From Pseudaquabacterium inlustre (GTDB taxonomy: Bacteria; Pseudomonadota; Gammaproteobacteria; Burkholderiales; Burkholderiaceae_C), in NCBI RefSeq assembly GCF_038066595.1, contig NZ_JBBUTH010000008.1, positions 186,001-250,000 of the forward strand: a stretch of 64,000 nucleotides of DNA, written 5' to 3'. A model generated the notes under the pieces. It made no database searches. It saw only the letters and a list, made by a program, of their open reading frames with translations, and was not told where the DNA came from. The translations under genes were made by a program, and so were the position numbers. Below are positions 41,078 through 49,554 of this stretch, piece by piece; position 1 is the first letter of the stretch, and each line of letters starts with the position of its first letter.

Positions 41078-42238
41078 ATGAAAATCCACGAATACCAAGG
41101 CAAGGAAATCCTGCGCCAGTTCAATGTGCCGGTGCCGCGCGGCATTGCGGCGTTCTCGGTGCAGGAGGCGGTGGAAGCCGCGCAGAAGCTGGGCGGCCCG
41201 GTGTGGGTGGTCAAGGCGCAGATCCACGCGGGCGGCCGCGGCAAGGGCGGTGGCGTGAAGGTCACCAAGACGCTCGACGGCGTGAAGGACTTGGCCGGCC
41301 AGATCCTGGGCATGCAGCTCAAGACCCACCAGACCGGCCCCGAAGGCCAGAAGGTGCGCCGCCTGTACATCGAGGAAGGCGCCGACATCGGCAAGGAGTA
41401 CTACGTCTCCCTCGTCACCGACCGCGCCTCGCAGAAGGTCGCCTTCATCGCCTCCAGCGAAGGCGGCATGGACATCGAGGAAGTGGCCCACGCCACGCCC
41501 GAGAAGATCACCACCGAGCTGATCGACCCGCTCACCGGCCTGGGTGACGCGCAGGCCCGCAAGATCGCCGAGGCCATCGGCCTGAAGGGCGTGTCGGTCG
41601 ACCAGGCCGTGCCGCTGTTCCAGAACCTGTACCGCTGCTACATGGACACGGACGCCAGCCTGGTGGAGATCAACCCGCTGAACTGCGACAGCAAGGGCAA
41701 CCTGATCGCGCTGGACGCCAAGTTCAACTTCGACGCCAACGCGCTGTTCCGCCACCCCGAGATCGTGGCCTACCGCGATCTGGACGAGGAAGATCCGGCC
41801 GAGGTGGAAGCCAGCAAGTTCGACCTGGCCTACATCAGCCTGGACGGCAACATCGGCTGCCTGGTCAACGGCGCCGGCCTGGCCATGGCCACGATGGACA
41901 CCATCAAGCTGTTCGGCGGCGAGCCGGCCAACTTCCTGGACGTGGGCGGTGGCGCCACGGCCGAGAAGGTGACCGAGGCCTTCAAGATCATGCTGAAGAA
42001 CCCGGACGTCAAGGGCATCCTGGTGAACATCTTCGGCGGCATCATGCGCTGCGACACCATCGCCGAGGGCGTGATCACGGCCTGCAAGGCGGTGAACCTG
42101 GGCGTGCCGCTGGTGGTGCGCATGAAGGGCACCAACGAAGACCTGGGCAAGAAGATGCTGGCCGACAGCGGCCTGCCCATCATCGCCGCCGACACGATGG
42201 CCGAAGCCGCGACGAAGATCGTCGCCGCCGTCAAGTAA
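41078..42238 (+). CDS. sucC: Succinyl-CoA synthetase beta subunit (ADP-forming)
   Basis: The 386-residue ATP-grasp subunit binds nucleotide and succinate in the TCA-cycle step that makes ATP from succinyl-CoA. It begins with the standard MKIHEYQGKEILRQF, contains VKAQIHAGGRGKGGGVK (about 44-60), the ATP-grasp residues LVEINPL, and GILVNIFGGIMRCD (about 310-323). Gap and overlap are typical: sucD starts 17 bases later. The 249 bases upstream contain a GATAAA sequence near 40964 that might be a -10 element. Confidence 0.97.
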   Translation: MKIHEYQGKEILRQFNVPVPRGIAAFSVQEAVEAAQKLGGPVWVVKAQIHAGGRGKGGGVKVTKTLDGVKDLAGQILGMQLKTHQTGPEGQKVRRLYIEEGADIGKEYYVSLVTDRASQKVAFIASSEGGMDIEEVAHATPEKITTELIDPLTGLGDAQARKIAEAIGLKGVSVDQAVPLFQNLYRCYMDTDASLVEINPLNCDSKGNLIALDAKFNFDANALFRHPEIVAYRDLDEEDPAEVEASKFDLAYISLDGNIGCLVNGAGLAMATMDTIKLFGGEPANFLDVGGGATAEKVTEAFKIMLKNPDVKGILVNIFGGIMRCDTIAEGVITACKAVNLGVPLVVRMKGTNEDLGKKMLADSGLPIIAADTMAEAATKIVAAVK

Positions 42239-42255
42239 GCCCAGGAGAACACGAC

Positions 42256-43155
42256 ATGTCCATCCTCATCAACAAGGACACCCGCGTCATCACGCAGGGC
42301 ATCACCGGCAAGACCGGCCAGTTCCACACCAAGGGCTGCCAGGCCTACGCGAATGGCAAGAACGCCTTCGTGGCGGGCGTGAACCCGAAGAAGGCTGGCG
42401 AGAGCTTCGAAGGCATTCCCATCTACGCCAGCGTGAAGGAAGCGGCCAGCGCCCAGGGCGCCACGGTCAGCGTGATCTACGTGCCGCCGGCGGGCGCCGC
42501 GGCCGCGATCTGGGAAGCGGTGGAAGCCGACCTGGACCTGGCGATCTGCATCACCGAAGGCATTCCGGTGAAGGACATGCTGGAAGTGCGCAACAAGATG
42601 AAGGCCAAGGAAGCGGCCGGCGGCAAGAAGACGCTGCTGCTGGGCCCGAACTGCCCGGGCCTGATCACGCCCGAAGAGATCAAGATCGGCATCATGCCGG
42701 GCCACATCCACCGCAAGGGCCGCGTCGGCGTGGTCAGCCGCTCGGGCACGCTGACCTATGAAGCCGTGGCGCAGCTGACCGAGCTGGGCATCGGCCAGTC
42801 CAGCGCCGTGGGCATCGGCGGCGACCCGATCAACGGCCTGAAGCACATCGACGTGATGCGCCTGTTCAACGACGATCCGGACACCGACGCGGTGATCATG
42901 ATCGGCGAGATCGGCGGCCCCGACGAGGCCGAGGCCGCGCGCTGGGTGAAGGCGAACATGAAGAAGCCGGTGGTGGGCTTCATCGCCGGTGTGACCGCCC
43001 CTCCGGGCAAGCGCATGGGCCATGCCGGTGCGCTGATCTCGGGCGGCGCCGACACGGCCGACGCCAAGCTGGCGATCATGGAGGAGTGCGGCTTCACCGT
43101 CACCCGCAACCCCAGCGAGATGGGTCGCCTGCTCAAGGGTCTGCTGAAGATCTGA
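42256..43155 (+). CDS. sucD: Succinyl-CoA synthetase alpha subunit
   Basis: The 299-residue CoA-binding subunit carries the phospho-histidine. The N-terminal ITQGITGKTGQFHTKG (about 12-27) binds CoA, GPNCPGLITPEEIKIGIMPG (about 132-151) is conserved, and the phosphorylated His lies in FIAGVTAPPGKRMGHAGA (about 241-258). It is followed by a strong terminator, so sucCD is a two-gene operon. Confidence 0.97.
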   Translation: MSILINKDTRVITQGITGKTGQFHTKGCQAYANGKNAFVAGVNPKKAGESFEGIPIYASVKEAASAQGATVSVIYVPPAGAAAAIWEAVEADLDLAICITEGIPVKDMLEVRNKMKAKEAAGGKKTLLLGPNCPGLITPEEIKIGIMPGHIHRKGRVGVVSRSGTLTYEAVAQLTELGIGQSSAVGIGGDPINGLKHIDVMRLFNDDPDTDAVIMIGEIGGPDEAEAARWVKANMKKPVVGFIAGVTAPPGKRMGHAGALISGGADTADAKLAIMEECGFTVTRNPSEMGRLLKGLLKI

Positions 43156-43210
43156 GCCCCGGCGCACCAACGGCGCCGCTGAGGCGCCGCGACCGGTGAC
43201 ACCTATTCAA

Positions 43211-43236
43211 CGACAGCCACCTGCGGGTGGCTGTCG
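43211..43236 (+). terminator. Terminator of sucCD
   Basis: CGACAGCCACC (43211-43221) and GGTGGCTGTCG (43226-43236) make a perfect 11-bp stem with a TGCG loop, followed by CGCTTT. The T run is short but the stem is strong. Confidence 0.75.
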
Positions 43237-43404
43237 CGCTTTCGGGCGCCGGCGTCCGCCTTCAGACGCCCGCCAACGCCATCGCCACCGCTTGCGTAGT
43301 TTTACGAACGGTGGCGGGCCCTGCGCTTCCTACACTTCCAGGTTGCCCCGTGCGGCGCCGCGTGCGCCGATCCACGGGACCACAAGACCGCCGGAGAGAC
43401 TTCC

Positions 43405-44097
43405 ATGGACCTGATGTCCGCCGCATTCTGGGCCGCGCTCGGCTCGATCATCCTTGCCAACATCCTGCTGTCGGGCGACAACGCGGTGGTCATCGCCCTG
43501 GCCGCCCGCTCGTTGCCCGAGCACCAGCAGAAGAAGGCCATCTTCTACGGCAGTGCCGCCGCCATCGTGATGCGGATCGGCCTCACGCTGCTGGCCGCCG
43601 AGATGCTGAAGTGGCCCTACCTGAAGATCATCGGCGGCGTGCTGCTGGCCTACATCGGCGTGTCGCTGCTGCTGGAAGACGATGGCGACGGCGATGTCGG
43701 CAGCGACAAGAGCGGTGGCCTGATGGCCGCCGTGCGCACCATCCTGGTGGCCGACCTGGTGATGAGCCTGGACAACGTGCTGGCCGTGGCCGCTGCGGCC
43801 AAGGGCGACACCACGCTGCTGGTCATCGGACTGGCGATCAGCATCCCGCTGATCATCTTCGGCAGCACCATGCTGCTGAAGGTGATGGAGCGCTTCCCGG
43901 TCATCATCACCATCGGTGCCGGCCTGCTGGGCTTCCTGGCCGGCGAGATGATGCTCACCGACCCCGCCGTCGCCCAGCACCTGGGCAGCGTGCCGCACTG
44001 GGTGGTGCAGGCGGCCGGCGCCCTGGGCGCCCTGGGCGTGGTGGCCGTCGGCCTGCTGCTGCAGCGCCGCCAGGCTGGCCACACCGCCGAGGCCTGA
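43405..44097 (+). CDS. TerC-family membrane protein, first copy
   Basis: The 230-residue protein has about seven membrane helices and the two acidic TerC motifs, LSGDNAVVIALAAR (about 22-35) and LVADLVMSLDNVLAVA (about 114-129), whose Asp residues are thought to handle Mn2+ or other divalent metals. TerC relatives export Mn2+ or load it onto exported enzymes. A charged DDGDGD loop (about 91-97) follows the third helix. No riboswitch precedes this copy, unlike the next one; the two copies resemble each other and may be an old tandem duplication. Confidence 0.9.
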   Translation: MDLMSAAFWAALGSIILANILLSGDNAVVIALAARSLPEHQQKKAIFYGSAAAIVMRIGLTLLAAEMLKWPYLKIIGGVLLAYIGVSLLLEDDGDGDVGSDKSGGLMAAVRTILVADLVMSLDNVLAVAAAAKGDTTLLVIGLAISIPLIIFGSTMLLKVMERFPVIITIGAGLLGFLAGEMMLTDPAVAQHLGSVPHWVVQAAGALGALGVVAVGLLLQRRQAGHTAEA

Positions 44098-44210
44098 GCC
44101 CGGCCACCGCGGCGGGTGCGTGACAAGACACCGCCCGCCGCCCCCCGGTGATGCTGCGAAAGGCCCGCAGTTTCCCAGGCTCTGCTGTTTTCTGGCCTAA
44201 TCCTGCCCCA

Positions 44211-44380
44211 GAAGGGGAGTAGCCCCCCAGTTCGCCGCCGGTGCGCCCGCACCTTGCGGCCTGGGTCGGCGGGTCGTCAATACGAAGCATTGCTTCCGGC
44301 CCGTCGGGCGGTGTGCCATCCAGGCACCGCCGGGCAAGACCTTCGACGCGTGCACCGCCTGGCGTGCATCGGGTCGAAGG
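44211..44380 (+). promoter_or_regulatory. yybP-ykoY (Mn2+) riboswitch with hairpin expression platform
   Basis: The leader carries the hallmarks of this aptamer: GAAGGGGAGTAGC at 44211-44223, GGTCGTCAATACG near 44272-44284, and CCGGGCAAGACCTTC near 44330-44344, where the 3' CCTT strand pairs with the 5' AAGG strand. A second hairpin, CCTTCGAC (44340-44347) with GTCGAAGG (44373-44380), reuses that CCTT strand, so aptamer closure and this hairpin exclude each other. This is a plausible switch. It precedes a TerC gene, the class of gene this riboswitch typically controls. Confidence 0.9.
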
Positions 44381-44463
44381 CCGCGGTCCCCCCCGCGCAT
44401 CTGGCATCCGATCTCCGAGCGCTGCCGCGTCGCCACAACGACTCGACACCTTCCGGAGATTCC

Positions 44464-45144
44464 ATGACCCTGTTTTCCCCCGACTGGTTCGCCGCATTGG
44501 CAGCCATCGTCCTGATCGACCTGGTGCTCGCTGGCGACAACGCCATCGTCATCGCCCTGGCCGCGCGCAACCTGCCCGACACCCTGCGCAAGCGCGCGGT
44601 GCTGTGGGGCACGGTGGGCGCCATCGTCGTGCGTGCCGCCATGACGCTGGTGACGCTGTGGCTGCTGAAGATCCCCGGCCTGATGCTGGCCGGTGGCCTG
44701 GGCCTGGTGTGGATCGCCTACCGCCTGCTGGTGCCGGCCGACGATGGTGACGACCATGGCACGCCGGCCGCCAGCTTCTGGGGCGCGATGAAGACCATCG
44801 TCATCGCCGACGCGCTGATGGGCATCGACAACGTGCTGGGCGTGGCTGGCGCGGCCCATGGCGACATGACCCTGGTGATCCTGGGCCTGCTGATCAGCGT
44901 GCCCATCGTGGTGGCTGGCAGTTCGGTGGTGCTGCGCCTGATCGACCGCTTCCCGGTCATCGTGCAGCTGGGCGCCGCGGTGCTGGCGTTCACAGCGGCC
45001 AAGATGATCGTCGCCGAGCCGCTGCTGGACGCCGTGTTCGACCCGCATGCGCTGGCCCGCTGGGCGCTGTATGCGCTGCTGATCGCCGGCGTGCTGCTGG
45101 CCGGACGCTGGGCGCAGGCCCGCCGCCAGCCTGCCGAGACCTGA
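44464..45144 (+). CDS. TerC-family membrane protein, second copy (YkoY-like), riboswitch-controlled
   Basis: This 226-residue paralogue of the gene at 43405 has the same motifs, LAGDNAIVIALAAR (about 22-35) and IVIADALMGIDNVLGVAGA (about 115-133). It is predicted to move Mn2+ out of the cytosol or supply it to secreted enzymes. The start at 44464 follows a GGAG at 44455-44458. The upstream yybP-ykoY element should raise expression when Mn2+ is high. Confidence 0.92.
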   Translation: MTLFSPDWFAALAAIVLIDLVLAGDNAIVIALAARNLPDTLRKRAVLWGTVGAIVVRAAMTLVTLWLLKIPGLMLAGGLGLVWIAYRLLVPADDGDDHGTPAASFWGAMKTIVIADALMGIDNVLGVAGAAHGDMTLVILGLLISVPIVVAGSSVVLRLIDRFPVIVQLGAAVLAFTAAKMIVAEPLLDAVFDPHALARWALYALLIAGVLLAGRWAQARRQPAET

Positions 45145-45259
45145 GACGCAACGGCGGCGCCCACGCCGTCCCCCGCCCACGTGAGCGGCGGATGACCGCA
45201 GGCCTGCGCCTGTGCTAACGTGCCCCGGCCATCCATCACCGGGCGTCACGGGAGGCGCA

Positions 45260-46180
45260 GTGGCCTGGTTCTCGTTTCTTCGTCGCGAGTCTGCCGCGCC
45301 AGCCATGGCGCGGCCGCTGCCCCTGCTGGCCGGGCGCTACCGCATCGGCTCGCGCCTGGGCGGCGGTGCCGTGGGCGAGGTCTACGAGGCGGTTGATCTA
45401 CGCACCGGCGCGTCGGTGGCCGTCAAGCGCATCCCGCTGGGTGCCGACATCCCGTCGGCCGAGCGCGCCGAATGGCTGGCCCGCCTGCACCGCGAGGCCG
45501 ACATCTCCCGCCGCCTCGAGCACCCCGACATCCTGGCCGTGCACGAGGCCGGGCTCACCGCCCACGAAGCCTGGCTGGCGATGGAGCGCGTGCACGGCAA
45601 CGACCTGAGCCGCTACACCCAGCCCAGCCGCCTGCTGCCCGAAACGCTGGTGCTGCGCATCGGCGCGCGCGTGGGCGCCGCGCTGGCGCATGCGCATGCG
45701 CGCGGCATCGTGCACCGCGACCTGAAGCCGGCCAACGTGGTGGTCGACCTGGGCACCGGCGTGCTCAAGCTGATCGACTTCGGCGTGGCCCGCGTCGACG
45801 ACGCCGCGCAGACACGCACCGGCATGACGCTGGGCACGCCGGCCTACATGGCGCCCGAACAACTGGCCGGCGCGCCCGCCAGCGCCGCCACCGACACCTA
45901 CGCGCTGGGCGTGATGCTGTTCGAGCTGCTGGCCGGCCGCCGCCCGCACCAGGCCGACACCCTGGGCGAACTGCTGCGCTCCACCCACCGCGAGGCGCCG
46001 GCGCGCCTGGCCGTGCTGCGCCGTGACCTGCCGGCCACCGTGGTCGCGTCGGTCGAAAGTCTGCTGGCCCGCGAGCCCGAACAGCGCCCGACCGACCTGG
46101 CCGACTGGGCGGCCAACCTGGCGGCGCTGGCCGCCGTGATGGCGCGCGTTCTTGCGCCGGATGTCGCGTTCCGACTGTAG
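45260..46180 (+). CDS. Eukaryotic-type Ser/Thr protein kinase
   Basis: The 306-residue soluble kinase has a complete set of catalytic elements: glycine loop LGGGAVGEVY (33-42), ATP-binding Lys56, helix-C Glu79, HRDLKPANV with catalytic Asp154 and Asn159, metal-binding DFG at 173-175, and TPAYMAPEQ in the activation segment. There is no transmembrane helix or PASTA domain, so it acts in the cytoplasm. A GTG start at 45260 follows GGAGG by four bases. It is followed by a PP2C phosphatase and an FHA protein, a natural write-erase-read set. Confidence 0.9.
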   Translation: MAWFSFLRRESAAPAMARPLPLLAGRYRIGSRLGGGAVGEVYEAVDLRTGASVAVKRIPLGADIPSAERAEWLARLHREADISRRLEHPDILAVHEAGLTAHEAWLAMERVHGNDLSRYTQPSRLLPETLVLRIGARVGAALAHAHARGIVHRDLKPANVVVDLGTGVLKLIDFGVARVDDAAQTRTGMTLGTPAYMAPEQLAGAPASAATDTYALGVMLFELLAGRRPHQADTLGELLRSTHREAPARLAVLRRDLPATVVASVESLLAREPEQRPTDLADWAANLAALAAVMARVLAPDVAFRL

Positions 46181-46254
46181 GGGGCCGCGATGATCCCCCG
46201 TGGCTTCCGATGCAAAATCGCCCGCTCCCCCGGCCCACGCGCGCAGCGCCCAGC

Positions 46255-47040
46255 ATGACCTTCGAGTTCTTCCACGCCGTCGACACGGGTCGCTCGCGCA
46301 CCAACAACGAGGACTCGGTGGCGGTGGACGAAGGCAATGCGCTGGCCGTTCTGGCCGACGGCATGGGCGGCTACAACGCTGGCGAAGTGGCCAGCGGCAT
46401 GGCCACCAGCTTCATCTGCACCGAGCTGGGCCGCTGGCTGGCCCAGGCCGCACAGCGCGCCAGCGACCTGGAAGTGCGCCGCGCGATGGACATCTGCGTG
46501 GACAACGCCAACCGCGCCATCTTCAACGCCGCCAACGCCAACCCGCAGTACGCCGGCATGGGCACCACACTGGTGGTGGCGGTGTTCCGCGAAGGCCAGC
46601 TGCGCCTGGGCCATGTGGGCGACTCGCGCGCCTACCGCTGGCGCGGCGGACAGCTGACGCAGATCACGCGCGACCATTCGCTGCTGCAGGAGCAGATCGA
46701 CGCCGGCCTGATCACCCCCGAGCAGGCGGCCTTCTCGGCCAACAAGAACCTCGTCACCCGCGCCGTGGGCGTGGAGGACACGGTGCTGCTGGAAACCCAT
46801 CTGCACGAGCTGCAGCCGGGCGACGTCTACCTGATGTGTTCCGACGGCCTGTCGGACATGCTCGATGACCCGATGATCGCGCGCCTGTTGCAGACGCACG
46901 ACGCGCTGCCGGCCGCCGGCAAGGCGCTGATCGACGCGGCCAATGAGGCAGGTGGAAAGGATAATATCGCTCTCATACTCGTGCGGGTAGCGGGAGGGAC
47001 CGCGGCGCCCGGGCGTCCGTGGTGGAAGTTCGGCCGCTGA
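46255..47040 (+). CDS. PP2C-type Ser/Thr protein phosphatase (Stp1/PrpC-like)
   Basis: The 261-residue metal-dependent phosphatase shows the PP2C motifs in order: RSRTNNEDS with metal-ligand Asp20, LADGMGGYNAG (33-43), GTTLVVAV, GHVGDSRAYR, MCSDGLSDML and GGKDNIALIL near the end. It should reverse phosphorylation by the upstream kinase. ATG 46255 is 74 bases after the kinase stop; a more upstream ATG at 46210 would add a Pro/Arg-rich tail not seen in the family. Confidence 0.92.
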   Translation: MTFEFFHAVDTGRSRTNNEDSVAVDEGNALAVLADGMGGYNAGEVASGMATSFICTELGRWLAQAAQRASDLEVRRAMDICVDNANRAIFNAANANPQYAGMGTTLVVAVFREGQLRLGHVGDSRAYRWRGGQLTQITRDHSLLQEQIDAGLITPEQAAFSANKNLVTRAVGVEDTVLLETHLHELQPGDVYLMCSDGLSDMLDDPMIARLLQTHDALPAAGKALIDAANEAGGKDNIALILVRVAGGTAAPGRPWWKFGR

Positions 47041-47112
47041 CGCGGCAGTTCTGCAGCGATGCAGGCGTTCTCGAGCCCATCCCGGGCTGGATGAAAACGT
47101 AGAAGGTCAAGC

Positions 47113-47820
47113 ATGGGCAAGCTGGTGGTGTCTCTCGACGGCGTGGTGATCAAGGAAGTCCAGATCACCAAGGACAAGACCACGCTCGGCCGGCGGCCCT
47201 ACAACGACATCGTCATCGACAACCTCGCCGTCAGCGGCGAGCACGCCGTGCTGCAGATGGTGGGCAACGACGTCTTCATCGAAGACCTCAACAGCACCAA
47301 CGGCACCTACATCAACGGCAAGGCGATCAAGAAGCAGCTGCTGGCCCACAACGACACGGTCGAGATCGGCAAGTACAAGATCAAGTTCCTGGTCGAGGAA
47401 GGTGGCGACTTCGAGAAGACCATGATCATGCGGCCGGGCGGCAGCACCGGCGTGCCGCCGCACCCCTCGTACCTGCAACCGGCCGGCGCCAGCCCGGCGG
47501 GCGTGTCCAGCCCGATGGGTGGCATGGGCGGCCTGAGTGGCGCAGCGGCCTTGGCCGGCACCACCGCGTCGATCAAGGTGCTCACCGGCGCCGCCGCCGG
47601 CCGCGCCGTCACGCTGACCAAGGTGGTCACCACGGTGGGCAAGCCTGGCGTGCAGGTGGCATCGATCACCCGCCGGCCCAACGGCTACGTGCTGGCCCAT
47701 GTGGAGGGCCAGCAGCGCCCCACGATCAACGGCGTGCCCATCGCCGGCGACACCGCACCGCTGCACCACGGCGACCTGATCGAGCTGGCCGGCACGCAGA
47801 TGCAGTTCGTGCAGGGCTGA
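47113..47820 (+). CDS. FHA-domain protein with a second, degenerate FHA-like domain
   Basis: The 235-residue protein has a canonical phosphothreonine-binding FHA domain (about 1-90) with GRRPYNDI (26-33), SGEH (41-44) and LNSTNGTYING (59-69). After a Gly/Pro/Ala-rich linker (about 112-148) comes a second beta-rich unit (about 150-235) with GQQRPTINGVPI but no GR or SxxH, probably an FHA fold that has lost phosphopeptide binding. It is the likely reader of the adjacent kinase's product. A ribosome site AAGG precedes the ATG. Confidence 0.9.
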   Translation: MGKLVVSLDGVVIKEVQITKDKTTLGRRPYNDIVIDNLAVSGEHAVLQMVGNDVFIEDLNSTNGTYINGKAIKKQLLAHNDTVEIGKYKIKFLVEEGGDFEKTMIMRPGGSTGVPPHPSYLQPAGASPAGVSSPMGGMGGLSGAAALAGTTASIKVLTGAAAGRAVTLTKVVTTVGKPGVQVASITRRPNGYVLAHVEGQQRPTINGVPIAGDTAPLHHGDLIELAGTQMQFVQG

Positions 47821-48073
47821 GCGCCCTGCCGCGGCCAGCGGCGGCACGTCTCCCGGCCACGTGATCGACTTCACATCGCCGCGCTCCGCACGGCACGCAG
47901 TCGTTCAGGTCGTGGACAACTGAGCGGCCTCAGGCTTGCATCCGCCGCAGGGGGCGGCGACGATCGCGCCACCGCCGCGGCTCGGCTCGCCGACGCGCGA
48001 CGGACCCGCCACCCACCCCGGCTGGCACCCTTCGCAATCGTTCCCGCCCGCCCGGATGGCGGCTCCGTCCTCC

Positions 48074-48844
48074 ATGCAGATTCGCGTCCTGGGCTGCTCT
48101 GGCTCCATTGCCGCAGGCTGCCGCACCACGGCCTTCCTGCTCGACGACGACGTGCTGATCGACGCCGGCACCGGCGTGGGCGATCTCACGCTCGATGAAC
48201 TGGCCGGCATCCAGGACATCCTGCTCACCCATTCGCACCTTGACCATGTGCTGGGTGTGCCGCTGCTGGCCGACAGCGTGATGCGCCGCCGCACCGGCCG
48301 CCCGCCGATCCGCGTGCACGGCCTGCCGGCCACGCTGGACGCCCTGCGACAGCACCTGTTCAACGGCCAGATCTGGCCCGACTTCACCCGCCTGCCGTCG
48401 GCCGAGCGGCCCATCCTGACCCTGCATCCGTTCGACACCGGCGAGGTGCTGAACCTGGGCGCGCGCCGCGTCGAGGTGCTGCCGGCCCAGCACACCGTGC
48501 CGGCCGTGGGCTTCGCCGTGCTGGCCAGCCAGGGCGCCTGGGTGTTCACCGGCGACACCGGCCCGAACGAGGCCCTGTGGCAGCGGCTGGCCCAGATGCC
48601 GGTGGCCCACCTCGTCATCGAAACCGCCTTCCGCAACGACGAGCACCGCCTGGCGGCGCTGAGCCGCCACCTGCACCCGTCTGCGCTGGGCCAGGAACTG
48701 GCCCGGCTGCAGGACGGCAGCACCGTGTGGATCACCCACATCAAGCCGGGCGAGCTGGACACGGTGATGAGCGAGATCACCGCCCTGGCGCCCCGCCACA
48801 GCGTGCAGGCCCTGAGCGCCGGCCAGCGCCTGACACTGACGTGA
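48074..48844 (+). CDS. Metallo-beta-lactamase-fold hydrolase (class II cAMP phosphodiesterase-like)
   Basis: The 256-residue protein has the metal-binding HSHLDH at 53-58, a later QHTVPAVGF segment, VFTGDTGPN and a final ITHIKPGE, a pattern that matches PDEase_II (CpdP-like) cyclic nucleotide phosphodiesterases more closely than beta-lactamases or RNase Z. It may hydrolyse cAMP or a related phosphodiester. ATG 48074 is used since the upstream 46 codons are low-complexity. It lies on the same strand as the kinase-phosphatase-FHA genes with a 253-base gap, which holds no other feature that I can see. Confidence 0.8.
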   Translation: MQIRVLGCSGSIAAGCRTTAFLLDDDVLIDAGTGVGDLTLDELAGIQDILLTHSHLDHVLGVPLLADSVMRRRTGRPPIRVHGLPATLDALRQHLFNGQIWPDFTRLPSAERPILTLHPFDTGEVLNLGARRVEVLPAQHTVPAVGFAVLASQGAWVFTGDTGPNEALWQRLAQMPVAHLVIETAFRNDEHRLAALSRHLHPSALGQELARLQDGSTVWITHIKPGELDTVMSEITALAPRHSVQALSAGQRLTLT

Positions 48845-48852
48845 TGCGGCAG

Positions 48853-48873
48853 GGGTGACGAAAAACGTCACCC
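48853..48873. terminator. Hairpin after the hydrolase gene
   Basis: GGGTGACG (48853-48860) and CGTCACCC (48866-48873) form a perfect 8-bp stem around AAAAA. It lies nine bases after the hydrolase stop and about 95 bases before the pilA -24 element, so it could be a terminator without a T run or a binding site for the activator of pilA. Confidence 0.4.
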
Positions 48874-48965
48874 GACCGACGCGCCGTGTGACACAACGCG
48901 GCACCCCGACCGGCCCGGTCGTGAAGAAACACCGCGCCAGACCCCTGAACCCCTCACATCCGGTG

Positions 48966-48981
48966 TTGGCACGCGTCCTGC
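48966..48981 (+). promoter_or_regulatory. Sigma-54 promoter of pilA
   Basis: TTGGCACGCGTCCTGC has the GG (-24) and GC (-12) dinucleotides ten bases apart and matches YTGGCACG-N4-TTGC except for C at the first T of the -12 box. Transcription would begin near 48993, leaving about 46 bases of leader. PilS/PilR-driven sigma-54 control of pilin is well established in Pseudomonas and relatives; pilSR are not in the window. Confidence 0.78.
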
Positions 48982-49038
48982 GATGAAGCACTCGTCGTCC
49001 CCACCCACCCGTTTCCGTTCCACCCGAGGAGCTGCACC

Positions 49039-49491
49039 ATGAAGCGCAATCTGCAACAAGGTTTCACCCTGATCGAACTGATGATCGTCGTCGCGATCAT
49101 TGGCATCCTGGCCGCCGTGGCCCTGCCGGCCTACCAAAGTTATGTCACCAAGGCAGCCTACTCGGAAGTGATTGCCGGCGCGGCGAACTTCAAAAAGGGC
49201 GTGGAGATTTGCTACAGCCAGACGAATGCGCTGGCGGACTGCGGCACGCCGGGATCGAATGACGTTCCGAGCAACATGACCGCCACCACCACCGGCGCAC
49301 TCAACAAGGTCGAGACCGGCGCTGGTGGCGTGCTGACCATGACGCCGAATGCCTACAAGGGCATCGACGCCGGCGACACCTGCGTGATGACGCCTGCGGC
49401 CGGCAATGGTCGAATCACTTGGACCTTCAGCGGTGCATGTGTGACAAAGGGCTACGTGAAGGGCGCCGCCGCCACCGGCACAGGCACCTGA
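49039..49491 (+). CDS. pilA: Type IV major pilin
   Basis: The 150-residue prepilin has an eight-residue leader ending in Gly, then FTLIELMIVVAIIGILAA, the class IVa signature with Phe+1 and Glu+5 for prepilin peptidase cleavage, methylation and assembly. The globular part has four Cys (in EICYSQ, LADCGT, DTCVMT and GACVTK), enough for two disulfides including the D-region loop. The C-terminus (AAATGTGT) is Thr-rich, possibly a modification site. Ribosome site GAGGAG is present. A terminator follows, then a transferase and a PglL-type enzyme. Confidence 0.95.
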   Translation: MKRNLQQGFTLIELMIVVAIIGILAAVALPAYQSYVTKAAYSEVIAGAANFKKGVEICYSQTNALADCGTPGSNDVPSNMTATTTGALNKVETGAGGVLTMTPNAYKGIDAGDTCVMTPAAGNGRITWTFSGACVTKGYVKGAAATGTGT

Positions 49492-49519
49492 TCTCGGTTC
49501 CCATCAACGCGTGAGTTTC

Positions 49520-49540
49520 AAGGGGGCTTCGGCCCCCTTT
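49520..49540 (+). terminator. Rho-independent terminator after pilA
   Basis: AAGGGGGC (49520-49527) and GCCCCCTT (49532-49539) form a perfect stem closed by a stable TTCG tetraloop and followed by T-rich sequence (TACGTTTT). It would separate pilA from the downstream transferase gene, or allow limited read-through into it. Confidence 0.85.
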
Positions 49541-49554
49541 ACGTTTTGCACAGG

